Source: Rhodocyclales bacterium
GTDB lineage: Bacteria > Pseudomonadota > Gammaproteobacteria > Burkholderiales > Rhodocyclaceae
Direction of reading: 5' to 3'
Length of the DNA: 64,000 nucleotides
Assembly: GCA_028292505.1 (NCBI GenBank)
Contig: JAQGMF010000003.1
Span: 62,001-126,000, forward strand
Below the pieces are notes generated by a model. The model had not been told where the DNA came from. It ran no database searches and saw only the letters and a list, made by a program, of their open reading frames with translations. Positions within the stretch are counted from its first letter, which is position 1, and each line of letters starts with the position of its first letter. Below, piece by piece: positions 36,730 to 45,073 of this stretch. The translations under genes and the position numbers were made by a program.

Positions 36730-37514
36730 TGCAAAACATTAACAAGGCGCAGGCCCATTTCGAAGAATGTCGCGAGCGCATTGCCGATTATCCTGGCGCC
36801 GAGATTGAGATGGCCGCAAAGGAGTTCGTACGTGCCAGCACGCAACCAAAGTATTCATACAATTTCAACTGGTTGTCACGCCCTATCATTCAGTACCCTC
36901 AGGACATCGTGGGCATGCAGGAACTGATCTGGAGCGTTCGCCCTGATCTCATCATCGAAACTGGTATTGCGCATGGCGGCTCTTTGATCATGAGCGCTTC
37001 AATATTGGCGCTCATCGATTATTGTGAGGCCGTCGAGAAAGGGGTGCCGCTGGACCCGAAAGCCTGCAAACGCCGAGTACTGGGTCTCGATATCGACATT
37101 CGCCCGCACAATCGCGCAGCCATTGAGGCGCATCCGATGTCACATCGTATAGACATGATGCAAGGCTCCTCTGTTGCTCCGGATGTGGTGGCGAAGGTAC
37201 GCGAATACGCCAAGGACTATCAGCGCATCTTAGTGTGTCTTGATTCTAACCATACGCACGAGCATGTGCTGGAAGAACTCAAGGCCTACGCAGATCTGAC
37301 TGCTGTGGGCAGCTATTGCGTCGTATTTGATACGCTGGTGGAGGACTTGCCGGATGACATGTATCCGGATCGTCCTTGGGGTGTGGGTAACAACCCAAAG
37401 ACCGCTGTCTTTGAATTTCTCAAGACGCACGACGAGTTCGTTATCGATAAGGAAATAGAAAATAAACTCCTGATCACGGTCGCCCCCGATGGCTTCCTGA
37501 AGCGCGTGGCTTGA
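36726..37514 (+). CDS. CmcI/cephalosporin-hydroxylase-family methyltransferase
   Basis: A 262-residue protein of the family named after the cephalosporin hydroxylase subunit CmcI, whose members include rhamnosyl O-methyltransferases. NFNWLSRPIIQYPQDIVGMQELIW, LIIETGIAHGGSLIMSASIL (SAM-binding), VLGLDIDIRPHNRAAIEAH, LDSNHTHEHVLEELKAYADL and SYCVVFDTLVEDLP are visible. Asp/His residues in these segments would bind Mg. In this setting it most likely O-methylates a sugar. Two consecutive ATG codons (36726, 36729) allow a start overlapping the preceding stop. Confidence 0.88.
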   Translation: MMQNINKAQAHFEECRERIADYPGAEIEMAAKEFVRASTQPKYSYNFNWLSRPIIQYPQDIVGMQELIWSVRPDLIIETGIAHGGSLIMSASILALIDYCEAVEKGVPLDPKACKRRVLGLDIDIRPHNRAAIEAHPMSHRIDMMQGSSVAPDVVAKVREYAKDYQRILVCLDSNHTHEHVLEELKAYADLTAVGSYCVVFDTLVEDLPDDMYPDRPWGVGNNPKTAVFEFLKTHDEFVIDKEIENKLLITVAPDGFLKRVA

Positions 37515-38386
37515 GTCGTTCTGTGCCGTCCATTCCGCAGGAGCTCGTCAGCATAGGACTGCCGGTTTACAACGGGGAGCGCTATCTCGCGACGGCACTC
37601 GAATGCCTTTTGAGCCAGACGTGGAATAACCTCGAAGTTGTCATATCAGATAACGCCTCCACTGATCGTACGCAAGACATCTGCCAGGCCGCCGCAGCGG
37701 CCGACAGCAGAGTACGTTACGTGCGGCAGGGCGCCAATCTTGGTGCGATGGGTAATTTCCAGTTCGTGCTTGAAGAGGCAAAGGGCCAGTATTTCATGTG
37801 GGCAGCTTGCGACGACTGTTGGGATGCCGACTGGATTGACGAGCTCATGCACAGCTTGACGTCGCGTGCCGATGCAATTGCTGCGTATGGGCGTTTGCAG
37901 CATATTGATCCGTCTGGCATGCCGATGAAACATCCTGCCAATGCGGCGACCTTCTCATACGATGGAGGCGTGCTTGCGAGGCGTCTGAAGTATTTTCTCC
38001 AATTTGAAGGTAACGGCAAGGCCAACCCGATTTACGCCGTATTCAGGCGCGAAGCCTTGAGAGGCTTGATGCTTCGTGATTATCCTTATGATTACCTGAT
38101 TGTTTTTGATCTATTGCGCAAAGGGCCTTTTCTCTCGGTGCCGCAAGTTGCCTTGTATAAACGTATCCATGCCACAAGCGAAGGCGCTGCGGTTCTGTTT
38201 GGCGCCGGGCTCGCGGCCGTATTGCAGCAACTCGCGCAGCCAGTTCCTATGACTCTGTTGAAGGGGTACCTTTTCCGGGCCAACTGTCTCGAACAAGCAG
38301 TCATGCTACTGACGATGCCACTCAAATTAATCCTTGCTCTGGCGTTTCGTGGCTCTCGTTTCATGCGAGCCCGGATGGATGGCTAG
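37511..38386 (+). CDS. Family 2 glycosyltransferase
   Basis: A 291-residue GT2 enzyme. VSIGLPVYNGERYLATALECLLSQ, VVISDNASTDRTQDIC and the acidic AACDDCWDADWI (in the DxD position) define the GT-A catalytic half. The C-terminal third is hydrophobic and probably membrane-associated (LLTMPLKLILALAFRGS). It starts at a TTG overlapping the CmcI-like stop (TTGA) or at a GTG 12 bp later; no ATG is available near the conserved start. Donor and acceptor are unknown. Confidence 0.88.
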   Translation: MSRSVPSIPQELVSIGLPVYNGERYLATALECLLSQTWNNLEVVISDNASTDRTQDICQAAAAADSRVRYVRQGANLGAMGNFQFVLEEAKGQYFMWAACDDCWDADWIDELMHSLTSRADAIAAYGRLQHIDPSGMPMKHPANAATFSYDGGVLARRLKYFLQFEGNGKANPIYAVFRREALRGLMLRDYPYDYLIVFDLLRKGPFLSVPQVALYKRIHATSEGAAVLFGAGLAAVLQQLAQPVPMTLLKGYLFRANCLEQAVMLLTMPLKLILALAFRGSRFMRARMDG

Positions 38387-38389
38387 GCA

Positions 38390-39928
38390 GTGATTGCCCG
38401 CAACCTCCTGGCGAACGCTCTGGGCAGCGTCTGGACAGCACTGGCAAGCTTTATCTTTGTTCCAGTTTATTTGCATTACATCGGAGCAGAGGGCTATGGG
38501 TTAATTGGTTTTTTTGCGGTATTGACCAGTTTTGTCTCGATTCTGGATGGGGGTATCAGCGCGCTGGTATCGCGCGAGCTTGCTCCGCTCGCAGCCAATC
38601 CAACGCGAGAGGAGCGCAATGCCGCTGTTGAGTTAGTCCGTAGCCTGCAGGCCCTGCTTTGGAGCCTCTCCGTATTAGTTGCTGGAGCTTTGTGGCTTCT
38701 TGCGCCGTGGCTGGCGGAGCACTGGCTGAAGCCTAAGGCGGTCACCGTCGTTGAAGCGACAACAGCACTTCGCTGGATGAGCGTGGCCTTCCTGATGCAG
38801 TGGCCGAGTTCGTTGTGTGGTGGATGCCTGATCGCGCTGCAGCGACAAGTGAGGCTGAACTACCTCAACAGCGCGATTGCTACTCTTCGTTTTGGAGGAG
38901 CTGCGCTGGTTCTCTGGTTGATTTCGCCGGAGTTGGAGGCTTTCTTCATCTGGCAAGCAATCGCGTCAGCTATGGCGGTCATCGCTCTTTCGCTAAGTGT
39001 ACGGCAGGCTTTGTACGTTCAGGATGCAGATCTACAGAAAATCTCATGGTCTTTGAATCGACTACGGATGTCAGGTCGTTTCGCTTTCGGAGTGGCGGGC
39101 ATCAACTTTCTCGCTATGATCCTGGGGCAACTGGACAAGGTGCTTCTGTCTGCCATGTTGCCGCTTGAGGCATTCGGCATTTATACGCTTGCATCGACAA
39201 TGGCCGCCTTGATCTACAAATTTTCTTCTCCCATTTACAACGCCGTATATCCAGTTTTTGTCATATTGGCAAAAAGTCATGACGTTGCATCATTGGCGAT
39301 CATATTCAGAAAAAGCTCGCAGCTGACAGCGCTGGCCATGACACCGGTAGCTATGGTGATCGCTTGTTTTTCAAAGGAAATTCTGTATTTCTGGACACAA
39401 AACTCGCAGACAGCTGAACATGGACATTGGGTTCTCACTGCACTGGCTCTTGGCGCTTTGCTGGGCGCTACCGTCTGGCTGCCATACGGATTGCAATTGG
39501 CGCATCAATGGGTTCGTTTGACTTTACGTCTGAACGTGGCTTGTGTAACCATCGTTGGCCCACTCCTCTACCTGCTGACATTGCACTTTGGTGTTGTTGG
39601 CGCGGCAGCTGGCTGGCTGCTTTTCAATTTCGCATATGTTCAGATAAGTGGCGTTGTTTCCTTGCTTCGGTTGCTGCCTGGCGAATTATTGGTCTGGTAC
39701 TGGCGCGTGCTGTGTTTGCCGTTGCTAGTGTCGTATATTGTTTGCGGGGGTTTTGCCCTGATACTTCCGGACGGCCACAACAAAATTCCAGGGATATGGC
39801 TTGTTCCCGAATTGGCGCTTGTCTGGCTCATTTCTTCTGGTTTGACCTTCATGGTGTTGCCGGAAATCAAAGCGGACGTCATGGGTCGTTTGTCGAAATA
39901 TTTCGCGGAGCCGAGACAGGGAATATGA
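38390..39928 (+). CDS. wzx: Polysaccharide flippase, Wzx-type (MOP superfamily)
   Basis: A 512-residue membrane protein with about 12-14 hydrophobic segments. The N-terminus NLLANALGSVWTALASFIFVPVYLHYIGAEGYGLIGFF and the following SILDGGISALVSRELAPLA loop are typical of the polysaccharide-biosynthesis (MOP) family. Wzx proteins move undecaprenyl-linked repeat units to the periplasmic face. Translation starts at a GTG at 38390, 3 bp after the glycosyltransferase stop. No polymerase (Wzy) gene was recognised in the window. Confidence 0.9.
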   Translation: MIARNLLANALGSVWTALASFIFVPVYLHYIGAEGYGLIGFFAVLTSFVSILDGGISALVSRELAPLAANPTREERNAAVELVRSLQALLWSLSVLVAGALWLLAPWLAEHWLKPKAVTVVEATTALRWMSVAFLMQWPSSLCGGCLIALQRQVRLNYLNSAIATLRFGGAALVLWLISPELEAFFIWQAIASAMAVIALSLSVRQALYVQDADLQKISWSLNRLRMSGRFAFGVAGINFLAMILGQLDKVLLSAMLPLEAFGIYTLASTMAALIYKFSSPIYNAVYPVFVILAKSHDVASLAIIFRKSSQLTALAMTPVAMVIACFSKEILYFWTQNSQTAEHGHWVLTALALGALLGATVWLPYGLQLAHQWVRLTLRLNVACVTIVGPLLYLLTLHFGVVGAAAGWLLFNFAYVQISGVVSLLRLLPGELLVWYWRVLCLPLLVSYIVCGGFALILPDGHNKIPGIWLVPELALVWLISSGLTFMVLPEIKADVMGRLSKYFAEPRQGI

Positions 39929-39972
39929 CGTGTGCTTTGCCGAGAGCTGTTTGCAATTTCATAAGGTAATTT

Positions 39973-40782
39973 ATGTCGTTGAAGAACGGACCACGAAGAG
40001 TGTTCAATGCTTTGCCCTACCCGCTGCAGCGCATTCTTGCGCTTCTCGCAGGCCGTGCCGAAATAACGAGCTTCAACCCTTCATATCATCAGGATTGGCT
40101 GGCAACCAATCATTGGGGGGCATACACTGCCGACGCCAAGTTTCAGCTAGCTTATAAAAATGCTGTTCGCATGGGGTTGGCGGTTGATCCAAAAATAGAA
40201 TGGCGTGCTCACGTTGCGTGCTGGGCCGCAAGCAACGGTGCGAAGCTCGGTGGTGCATTTGTGGAGTGCGGTGTGAATCGCGGTTTTCTATCTCGAATCA
40301 TTCTGGATTATCTCGATACCACGCCCCCTTCAGCTTTCTACCTGCTCGATACGTTTGAAGGGTTTTCTGAGGCATATCTGAGTGAGACCGAAGCTGCGCG
40401 GCTGAAGCAATGGCAGCATGAGTCGGGACGGTCCGGGCCATGGCAGCGCGGTATGTACGATCAATGCTACGAAGACGCTGTCAAGACATTTGCCGATCAT
40501 CAACAAGTGCGCATCATCCGCGGAGCGGTGCCAGAAACGCTGCCGCTGGTTGATGCTGACCGAATTGCCTATCTGTCCCTCGACATGAATTGCGCGGCTC
40601 CAGAAATCGCCGCACTCGAATATTTCTGGCCTAAGTTGGTGCCGGGTGCATACGTTGTTGTTGATGACTATGGTTGGTTGGGACACGAGGAACAACGGGA
40701 TGCATACGATGCCTGGGCGACGAGGAATAGCGTGCCGCTACTGAGTTTGCCAACGGGGCAATGTTTGTTCGTCAAATGTTGA
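39973..40782 (+). CDS. TylF/MycF-like O-methyltransferase
   Basis: A 269-residue SAM-dependent methyltransferase of the macrocin O-methyltransferase family. GGAFVECGVNRGFLSRIILDYL (SAM site), FYLLDTFEGFSEAYL, IAYLSLDMNCAAPEIAALEYFWPKL and GAYVVVDDYGWLGHEEQ show the Asp residues that bind Mg and the catalytic region. It probably methylates a sugar hydroxyl on the polysaccharide or its precursor. It sits between the flippase and an epimerase gene, with 44 and 52 bp gaps. Confidence 0.9.
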   Translation: MSLKNGPRRVFNALPYPLQRILALLAGRAEITSFNPSYHQDWLATNHWGAYTADAKFQLAYKNAVRMGLAVDPKIEWRAHVACWAASNGAKLGGAFVECGVNRGFLSRIILDYLDTTPPSAFYLLDTFEGFSEAYLSETEAARLKQWQHESGRSGPWQRGMYDQCYEDAVKTFADHQQVRIIRGAVPETLPLVDADRIAYLSLDMNCAAPEIAALEYFWPKLVPGAYVVVDDYGWLGHEEQRDAYDAWATRNSVPLLSLPTGQCLFVKC

Positions 40783-40834
40783 TCGGGCAATGGGCCGGGT
40801 GTGAATCATTGAGTGCGGAAAGTCCAGGTCAGAC

Positions 40835-41788
40835 ATGAAACGTTGTCTGTTGATTGGTGGGGCTGGGTTCATAGGGACGGCAGTAGTGCAAGCCTTGCTT
40901 GTCGAAGGCTCGCGCCATGTGCTGGTTCTCGGCCGAAGCGTCAATCCCGTACGAGAGTTGCCGGCAGGCGTCGACTACGTTTGTGCTCCGCCTGAGCGCT
41001 CGCACGAAGTGCTGATGAGGGTATTGCCAAGCTGCGATGAAGTTATCGATATGGCATATGCTTCGGTGCCGAAGACTAGCTTTGAGGACCCGGTGCACGA
41101 TGTCCTGGTCAATTTGCCGTTTTCGGTGGACCTGCTCAAACTTGCTAGTGAGCATGCACTAAGCCGATTTGTTTTCGTGTCTTCGGGCGGAACTGTATAT
41201 GGCAATCCGCTCTATCTGCCAATTGATGAACAGCACCCGACCAATCCTGTTTCCCCATACGGCATTACCAAGCTTGCGCTGGAAAAATATGGTCAGATGT
41301 ATCAACGTCTGGCGAGTTTGCCGTTCATGGTTGTGCGTCCTGGAAATCCCTATGGGCCAGGACAATCTGGAAATCTCGGGCAGGGATTTGTGGCCACGGC
41401 AATCCAGTCGGCTTTGCAACGACAGCCGCTGACGGTGTTCGGTGAACGCGGGACAGTGCGTGACTACATTCACGTCGATGATCTGGCGCGGGCTATCGTT
41501 GCGGTCTTGCTGCATGGACGGACAGGTGACGTCTATAACGCGGGCACCGGGCAGGGCAACGACAACGTCATGTTGCTTGATCGACTGCGCCCTCTGGCTG
41601 CAGCGGATGGCCTTGCGTTGGAAGTTCACCACCAGCCTGCGCGCCCTTTCGATGTTGCTGCCAATGTATTAAGTGTGGCCAAATTGACATACGACACGGG
41701 TTGGCGTCCTCGTATCGATATCGATGAAGGATTGGTGGCAACCTGGTCTGCCGCGAAAGTGGTAGCAGACTGGAAGAGCGAGGCTTAA
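40835..41788 (+). CDS. NAD-dependent epimerase/dehydratase, GalE-like
   Basis: A 317-residue extended SDR: MKRCLLIGGAGFIGTAVVQALL, the catalytic FVSSGGTVYGNP and SPYGITKLALEKY (YxxxK), then RPGNPYGPGQ and RDYIHVDDLARAIV. The pattern fits UDP-hexose C-4 epimerases or their relatives. Its N-terminal third is shorter and more diverged than in GalE. The substrate is unknown. It is followed directly (no gap) by a GT2 gene starting at GTG. Confidence 0.85.
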   Translation: MKRCLLIGGAGFIGTAVVQALLVEGSRHVLVLGRSVNPVRELPAGVDYVCAPPERSHEVLMRVLPSCDEVIDMAYASVPKTSFEDPVHDVLVNLPFSVDLLKLASEHALSRFVFVSSGGTVYGNPLYLPIDEQHPTNPVSPYGITKLALEKYGQMYQRLASLPFMVVRPGNPYGPGQSGNLGQGFVATAIQSALQRQPLTVFGERGTVRDYIHVDDLARAIVAVLLHGRTGDVYNAGTGQGNDNVMLLDRLRPLAAADGLALEVHHQPARPFDVAANVLSVAKLTYDTGWRPRIDIDEGLVATWSAAKVVADWKSEA

Positions 41789-42649
41789 GTGATCCCTCGC
41801 ATCTCCATTGCCATGCCGATATACAACGCCGGACGATTCTTGCGCCCGGCGTTGAAATCCCTACTCATACAGACCGTCACTGACTGGGAACTGCTTCTCA
41901 TTGATGATGGCTCTACCGACAATGCACTTGAAACAGTAACCGACTTGCTGGCGGACAACCGTATTCATGTAACGCGTGACGGTCGCAACAAGGGTTTGGC
42001 AGCACGGCTGAACGAAGCAATTGATACAGCCCGTGGTGATTTCATTGCACGGATGGATCAAGACGACATCTCCTATCCGGAACGATTTGCCAAGCAACTA
42101 GCAGCCTTGCAAACTGACCCACAACTAGATCTGATAGCTTGTCGCTGCCTGCGCATTGCCGACGACAATCAACCTGTAGGCGTTATCCCATTCGTACAAT
42201 CCCATGCCGAGCTATGTGCCATGTCGTGGCGCGGTATCCATCTGGCGCATCCCGCGTGGATGGGGCGTGCGGCATGGTTTCGCAAGCATCGATATGCGCA
42301 GCCGGGGCCGTATTTCTGCGAAGATCAGGAGTTGCTATTAAGGGCTGCTCACTGCAGTACGTATGCTGCAATTCCCGAAGTGTTGTTTGCCTACCGGGTT
42401 CGTGACAGCCTTCTCTGGCGGAAGACCCTGCGGACACGCCGTGCCATGCTGTCGCTCCAGATCCGACATTTTGTTGGTCATATCGAATTCGGTTATGCCG
42501 CGCTGGCCATCATGGCGTTCGGCGTAAATTGTTTGCGCGATGCAATTGCAGCAACACTGCGTCTTCCGCCGCATGCGAATGGTGCGGGCGCTGAAATGGA
42601 TACGCTTGCCAAGCAATTTGCGATCGTGCGTGATTCCGTATCAACGTGA
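41789..42649 (+). CDS. Family 2 glycosyltransferase
   Basis: A 286-residue GT2 enzyme with ISIAMPIYNAGRFLRPALKSLLIQ, LLIDDGSTDNALE, and FIARMDQDDISYPERFAKQ providing the metal-binding DxD. ACRCLRIADDNQPVGVIPF and HLAHPAWMGRAAWFRKHRY follow, as in amylovoran/galactan-type GT2 enzymes. The GTG start directly follows the epimerase stop and the stop overlaps the next gene by 4 bp. The linkage formed is unknown. Confidence 0.9.
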   Translation: MIPRISIAMPIYNAGRFLRPALKSLLIQTVTDWELLLIDDGSTDNALETVTDLLADNRIHVTRDGRNKGLAARLNEAIDTARGDFIARMDQDDISYPERFAKQLAALQTDPQLDLIACRCLRIADDNQPVGVIPFVQSHAELCAMSWRGIHLAHPAWMGRAAWFRKHRYAQPGPYFCEDQELLLRAAHCSTYAAIPEVLFAYRVRDSLLWRKTLRTRRAMLSLQIRHFVGHIEFGYAALAIMAFGVNCLRDAIAATLRLPPHANGAGAEMDTLAKQFAIVRDSVST

Positions 42650-43815
42650 CGGAAACTTTCCCCTCCTTGCCTCGCCGAAAACTTGCAGTGGTTGTGTCAA
42701 GCGATATGACAATCAAAGCATTTCTACTGCGCCACCTGCGCAAGTTAGGTGATCAGTTCGATCTCACAGTTATCGCCAACACAGGAGATATGGATCTGCT
42801 AGTGCGGGAGGGGATCAACGCGCAGTTGCGCATTGTCAGCATCGTCCGCCCCATTCGGCCGTGGACGGACATGCGGGCGCTTGTTGCGCTTGTAGCAAAC
42901 TTTGCCTGTGGGCGCTTTCGCGGGATCATTTCGATAACGCCCAAAGCGGGCTTGCTGTCTATGCTGGCAGCATTCATCGCGCGGGTTCCCGTGCGCATCC
43001 ACATTTTCACCGGACAGGTTTGGGCCACCCGCTCGGGCTTTGCACGCATTCTGCTCAAGTCGATTGACCGTCTTATGGCAGGCTTGGCTACACATGTGCT
43101 TGTCGACGGCGAACCACAGCGACAATTTCTGATTGTTGAAGGTGTGCTACGTGCCGACAAGTCTTTGGTGTTGGGAAGCGGGTCGCTCAGTGGAGTGGAC
43201 TCCCTGCGGTTTAGACCCGATCCGCAAACGCGTGCGGCGATTCGTGGAACCTTGGCTGTGCCAGAAGAAGCCCTGTTGTTCCTATATGTGGGCCGACTCA
43301 ATCATGACAAAGGAATTATCGATCTCGCGCAAGCTTTTGCCCGTCTTGCACATTCGTCGTCATCTGCTCATCTGTTGATAGTCGGTCCCGACGAGACGGA
43401 AATGCGCTCGCAAGTGCAGGCTGTTTGTGCGGAAGTCTGTGATCAATTGCATTTCGTCGGTTACACCGATACGCCCGAGCGTTATATGGCAGCGGCAGAT
43501 GTGTTTTGCCTTCCCAGCTATCGAGAGGGATTTCCCACGTCCGTACTCGAAGCAGCAGCAAGCGGCATTCCAACCATCGCTTCACGCATATATGGCATTG
43601 TCGAAGCGGTACTCGATGGAAGTACGGGCGTGTTGCACGCGCCTGGCGATGTAGAAGAGATTCTGGCTTGTATGCAACTCATGCTTGAATCGAGCTCGCA
43701 GCGCATGGTTCTCGGCAACAATGCGCTCAAGAGAGCGTTGAATCAATTTTCGGCCGAGGAAGTTACTAACCGATTGGCCGAATACGTGCTGGCTAGCCTG
43801 GATCAGAGCTTATGA
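42646..43815 (+). CDS. Family 4 glycosyltransferase (GT-B fold)
   Basis: A 389-residue GT4 enzyme. The N-terminal acceptor domain has SITPKAGLLSMLAAFIARVPVRIH, often seen in enzymes acting on polyprenyl-linked amino sugars. The C-terminal donor domain has LFLYVGRLNHDKGIIDLAQAFA, HFVGYTDTPERYMAAADVFCLPSYREGFPTSVLEAAASG with the catalytic E-x7-E. It starts at GTG with a 4-bp overlap and overlaps the sugar transferase by 4 bp. By position beside PglC/PglD/PglE-like genes it may add the second sugar, like PglA; this is inference. Confidence 0.92.
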   Translation: MTETFPSLPRRKLAVVVSSDMTIKAFLLRHLRKLGDQFDLTVIANTGDMDLLVREGINAQLRIVSIVRPIRPWTDMRALVALVANFACGRFRGIISITPKAGLLSMLAAFIARVPVRIHIFTGQVWATRSGFARILLKSIDRLMAGLATHVLVDGEPQRQFLIVEGVLRADKSLVLGSGSLSGVDSLRFRPDPQTRAAIRGTLAVPEEALLFLYVGRLNHDKGIIDLAQAFARLAHSSSSAHLLIVGPDETEMRSQVQAVCAEVCDQLHFVGYTDTPERYMAAADVFCLPSYREGFPTSVLEAAASGIPTIASRIYGIVEAVLDGSTGVLHAPGDVEEILACMQLMLESSSQRMVLGNNALKRALNQFSAEEVTNRLAEYVLASLDQSL

Positions 43816-44414
43816 AACGCGCATACGATTTCCTGATGGCGCTGCTTATGCTGATTCTGGCGTTACCTCTGTTGCTGCTGCTCGCGGTTCTAATCCGCGT
43901 GCGTTTGGGCTCACCCGTGTTTTTTCGACAGCTGCGCCCAGGGCTGCACGGCAAGTCTTTTATGCTATGCAAATTTCGGTCGATGAGTGATGCGCGCAAC
44001 GAGCAAGGTGAGCTGCTGCCTGACGATATTCGTTTAGGGGCATTTGGAGCGCGCTTGCGAAGTCTGAGCCTCGACGAGCTTCCGCAGTTGTGGAATGTGC
44101 TGAAGGGCGACATGAGTCTGGTCGGTCCACGCCCGTTGCTGATGCAATACCTTGCGCGTTACTCTTCGCGTCAGGCGCGACGGCACGAAGTGCGGCCCGG
44201 CATTACCGGTTGGGCGCAGGTGAATGGCAGAAATGCGCTTTCGTGGGAAGAACGTCTGGAGCTGGACGTGTGGTACGTCGACAATCGCTCTTTTCTACTG
44301 GATATCAAGATTCTTGTGATGACCGCGCGTGGAATTTTTTGCGATAAAGGTGTCAGCGCCAAGGGGCACGTGACCATGCCGGAATTTACTGGCAGCACGC
44401 AGGAGAAGCCATGA
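43812..44414 (+). CDS. Undecaprenyl-phosphate sugar phosphotransferase, PglC-like
   Basis: A 200-residue monotopic phosphoglycosyltransferase. The N-terminal re-entrant hydrophobic helix (YDFLMALLMLILALPLLLLLAVLI) is followed by SPVFFRQLRPGLHGKSFMLCKFRSM, the catalytic SLDELPQLWNVLKGDMSLVGPRPL (Asp-Glu dyad) and RPGITGWAQVNGRN. It would move a sugar phosphate from a UDP-sugar, probably a diacetamido-trideoxyhexose, onto undecaprenyl phosphate and begin a repeat unit. It is coupled by ATGA overlaps to the GT4 upstream and the acetyltransferase downstream. Confidence 0.95.
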   Translation: MKRAYDFLMALLMLILALPLLLLLAVLIRVRLGSPVFFRQLRPGLHGKSFMLCKFRSMSDARNEQGELLPDDIRLGAFGARLRSLSLDELPQLWNVLKGDMSLVGPRPLLMQYLARYSSRQARRHEVRPGITGWAQVNGRNALSWEERLELDVWYVDNRSFLLDIKILVMTARGIFCDKGVSAKGHVTMPEFTGSTQEKP

Positions 44415-45073
44415 AGGATCTTGTAATCGTGGGTGTTGGCGGGCACGGACGGGAACTTCTGCAATGCGTTGCGGCCATCAATGCGTATGCGTCGCTTTGG
44501 AATGTATTGGGCTTCGTAGATGACAACATCGAATCAAAGCAGGTCGGAGGCCATCCCGTGCTGGGTACGACAGCCTGGCTGAAAGGGCGCGATTGCAGCG
44601 TAGTTGTCGCGATCGGTGCGTCTGCTATGCGCCGTAAAGTCGTGCACTCTCTGGAAAAGATAGGCGTGCGGCGCTTTGCCACGCTGGTACATCCTTCGGC
44701 GCAAATCGGGACCGATGTCATTGTCGGCGATGGTTCGATGATCAGCGCTGGCGCCGTCTTGACGACCAATGTCACAGTCGGTAGGCACGTTATTGTCAAC
44801 ACGGCTGCCATCGTCTCGCATGACTGTCGCTTGGCGGACTTCGCGACATTAGCACCGAATGTTTGTCTGTGTGGTGCAGTACGGTTGGAGGAAGGTGTTG
44901 AACTGGGGGCATCCAGTACTCTGGTGCCGGGAGTCCTTGTAGGTGCGTGGTCACTCGTGGGCGCCGGCGCCACCGTAATTGGTAATGTGCCGCCAAATGA
45001 AACAGTTGCTGGCGTGCCCGCACGCACCATTTGTGCACGAGCGGCGGGATGGCAGGATGAGAATGACGAATGA
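44411..45073 (+). CDS. PglD/NeuD-like sugar O/N-acyltransferase
   Basis: A 220-residue acetyltransferase. The N-terminal Rossmann-like domain (DLVIVGVGGHGRELLQCV) binds the UDP-sugar. The C-terminal left-handed beta helix of hexapeptide repeats (IGTDVIVGDGSMISAGAVLTTN, HVIVNTAAIVSHDCRLADF) binds acetyl-CoA, with the catalytic His in VSHDC. PglD acetylates UDP-4-amino-sugars, which fits the aminotransferase gene that overlaps downstream. The UDP-GlcNAc 4,6-dehydratase (PglF) needed for bacillosamine is not seen in the window. Confidence 0.92.
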   Translation: MKDLVIVGVGGHGRELLQCVAAINAYASLWNVLGFVDDNIESKQVGGHPVLGTTAWLKGRDCSVVVAIGASAMRRKVVHSLEKIGVRRFATLVHPSAQIGTDVIVGDGSMISAGAVLTTNVTVGRHVIVNTAAIVSHDCRLADFATLAPNVCLCGAVRLEEGVELGASSTLVPGVLVGAWSLVGAGATVIGNVPPNETVAGVPARTICARAAGWQDENDE

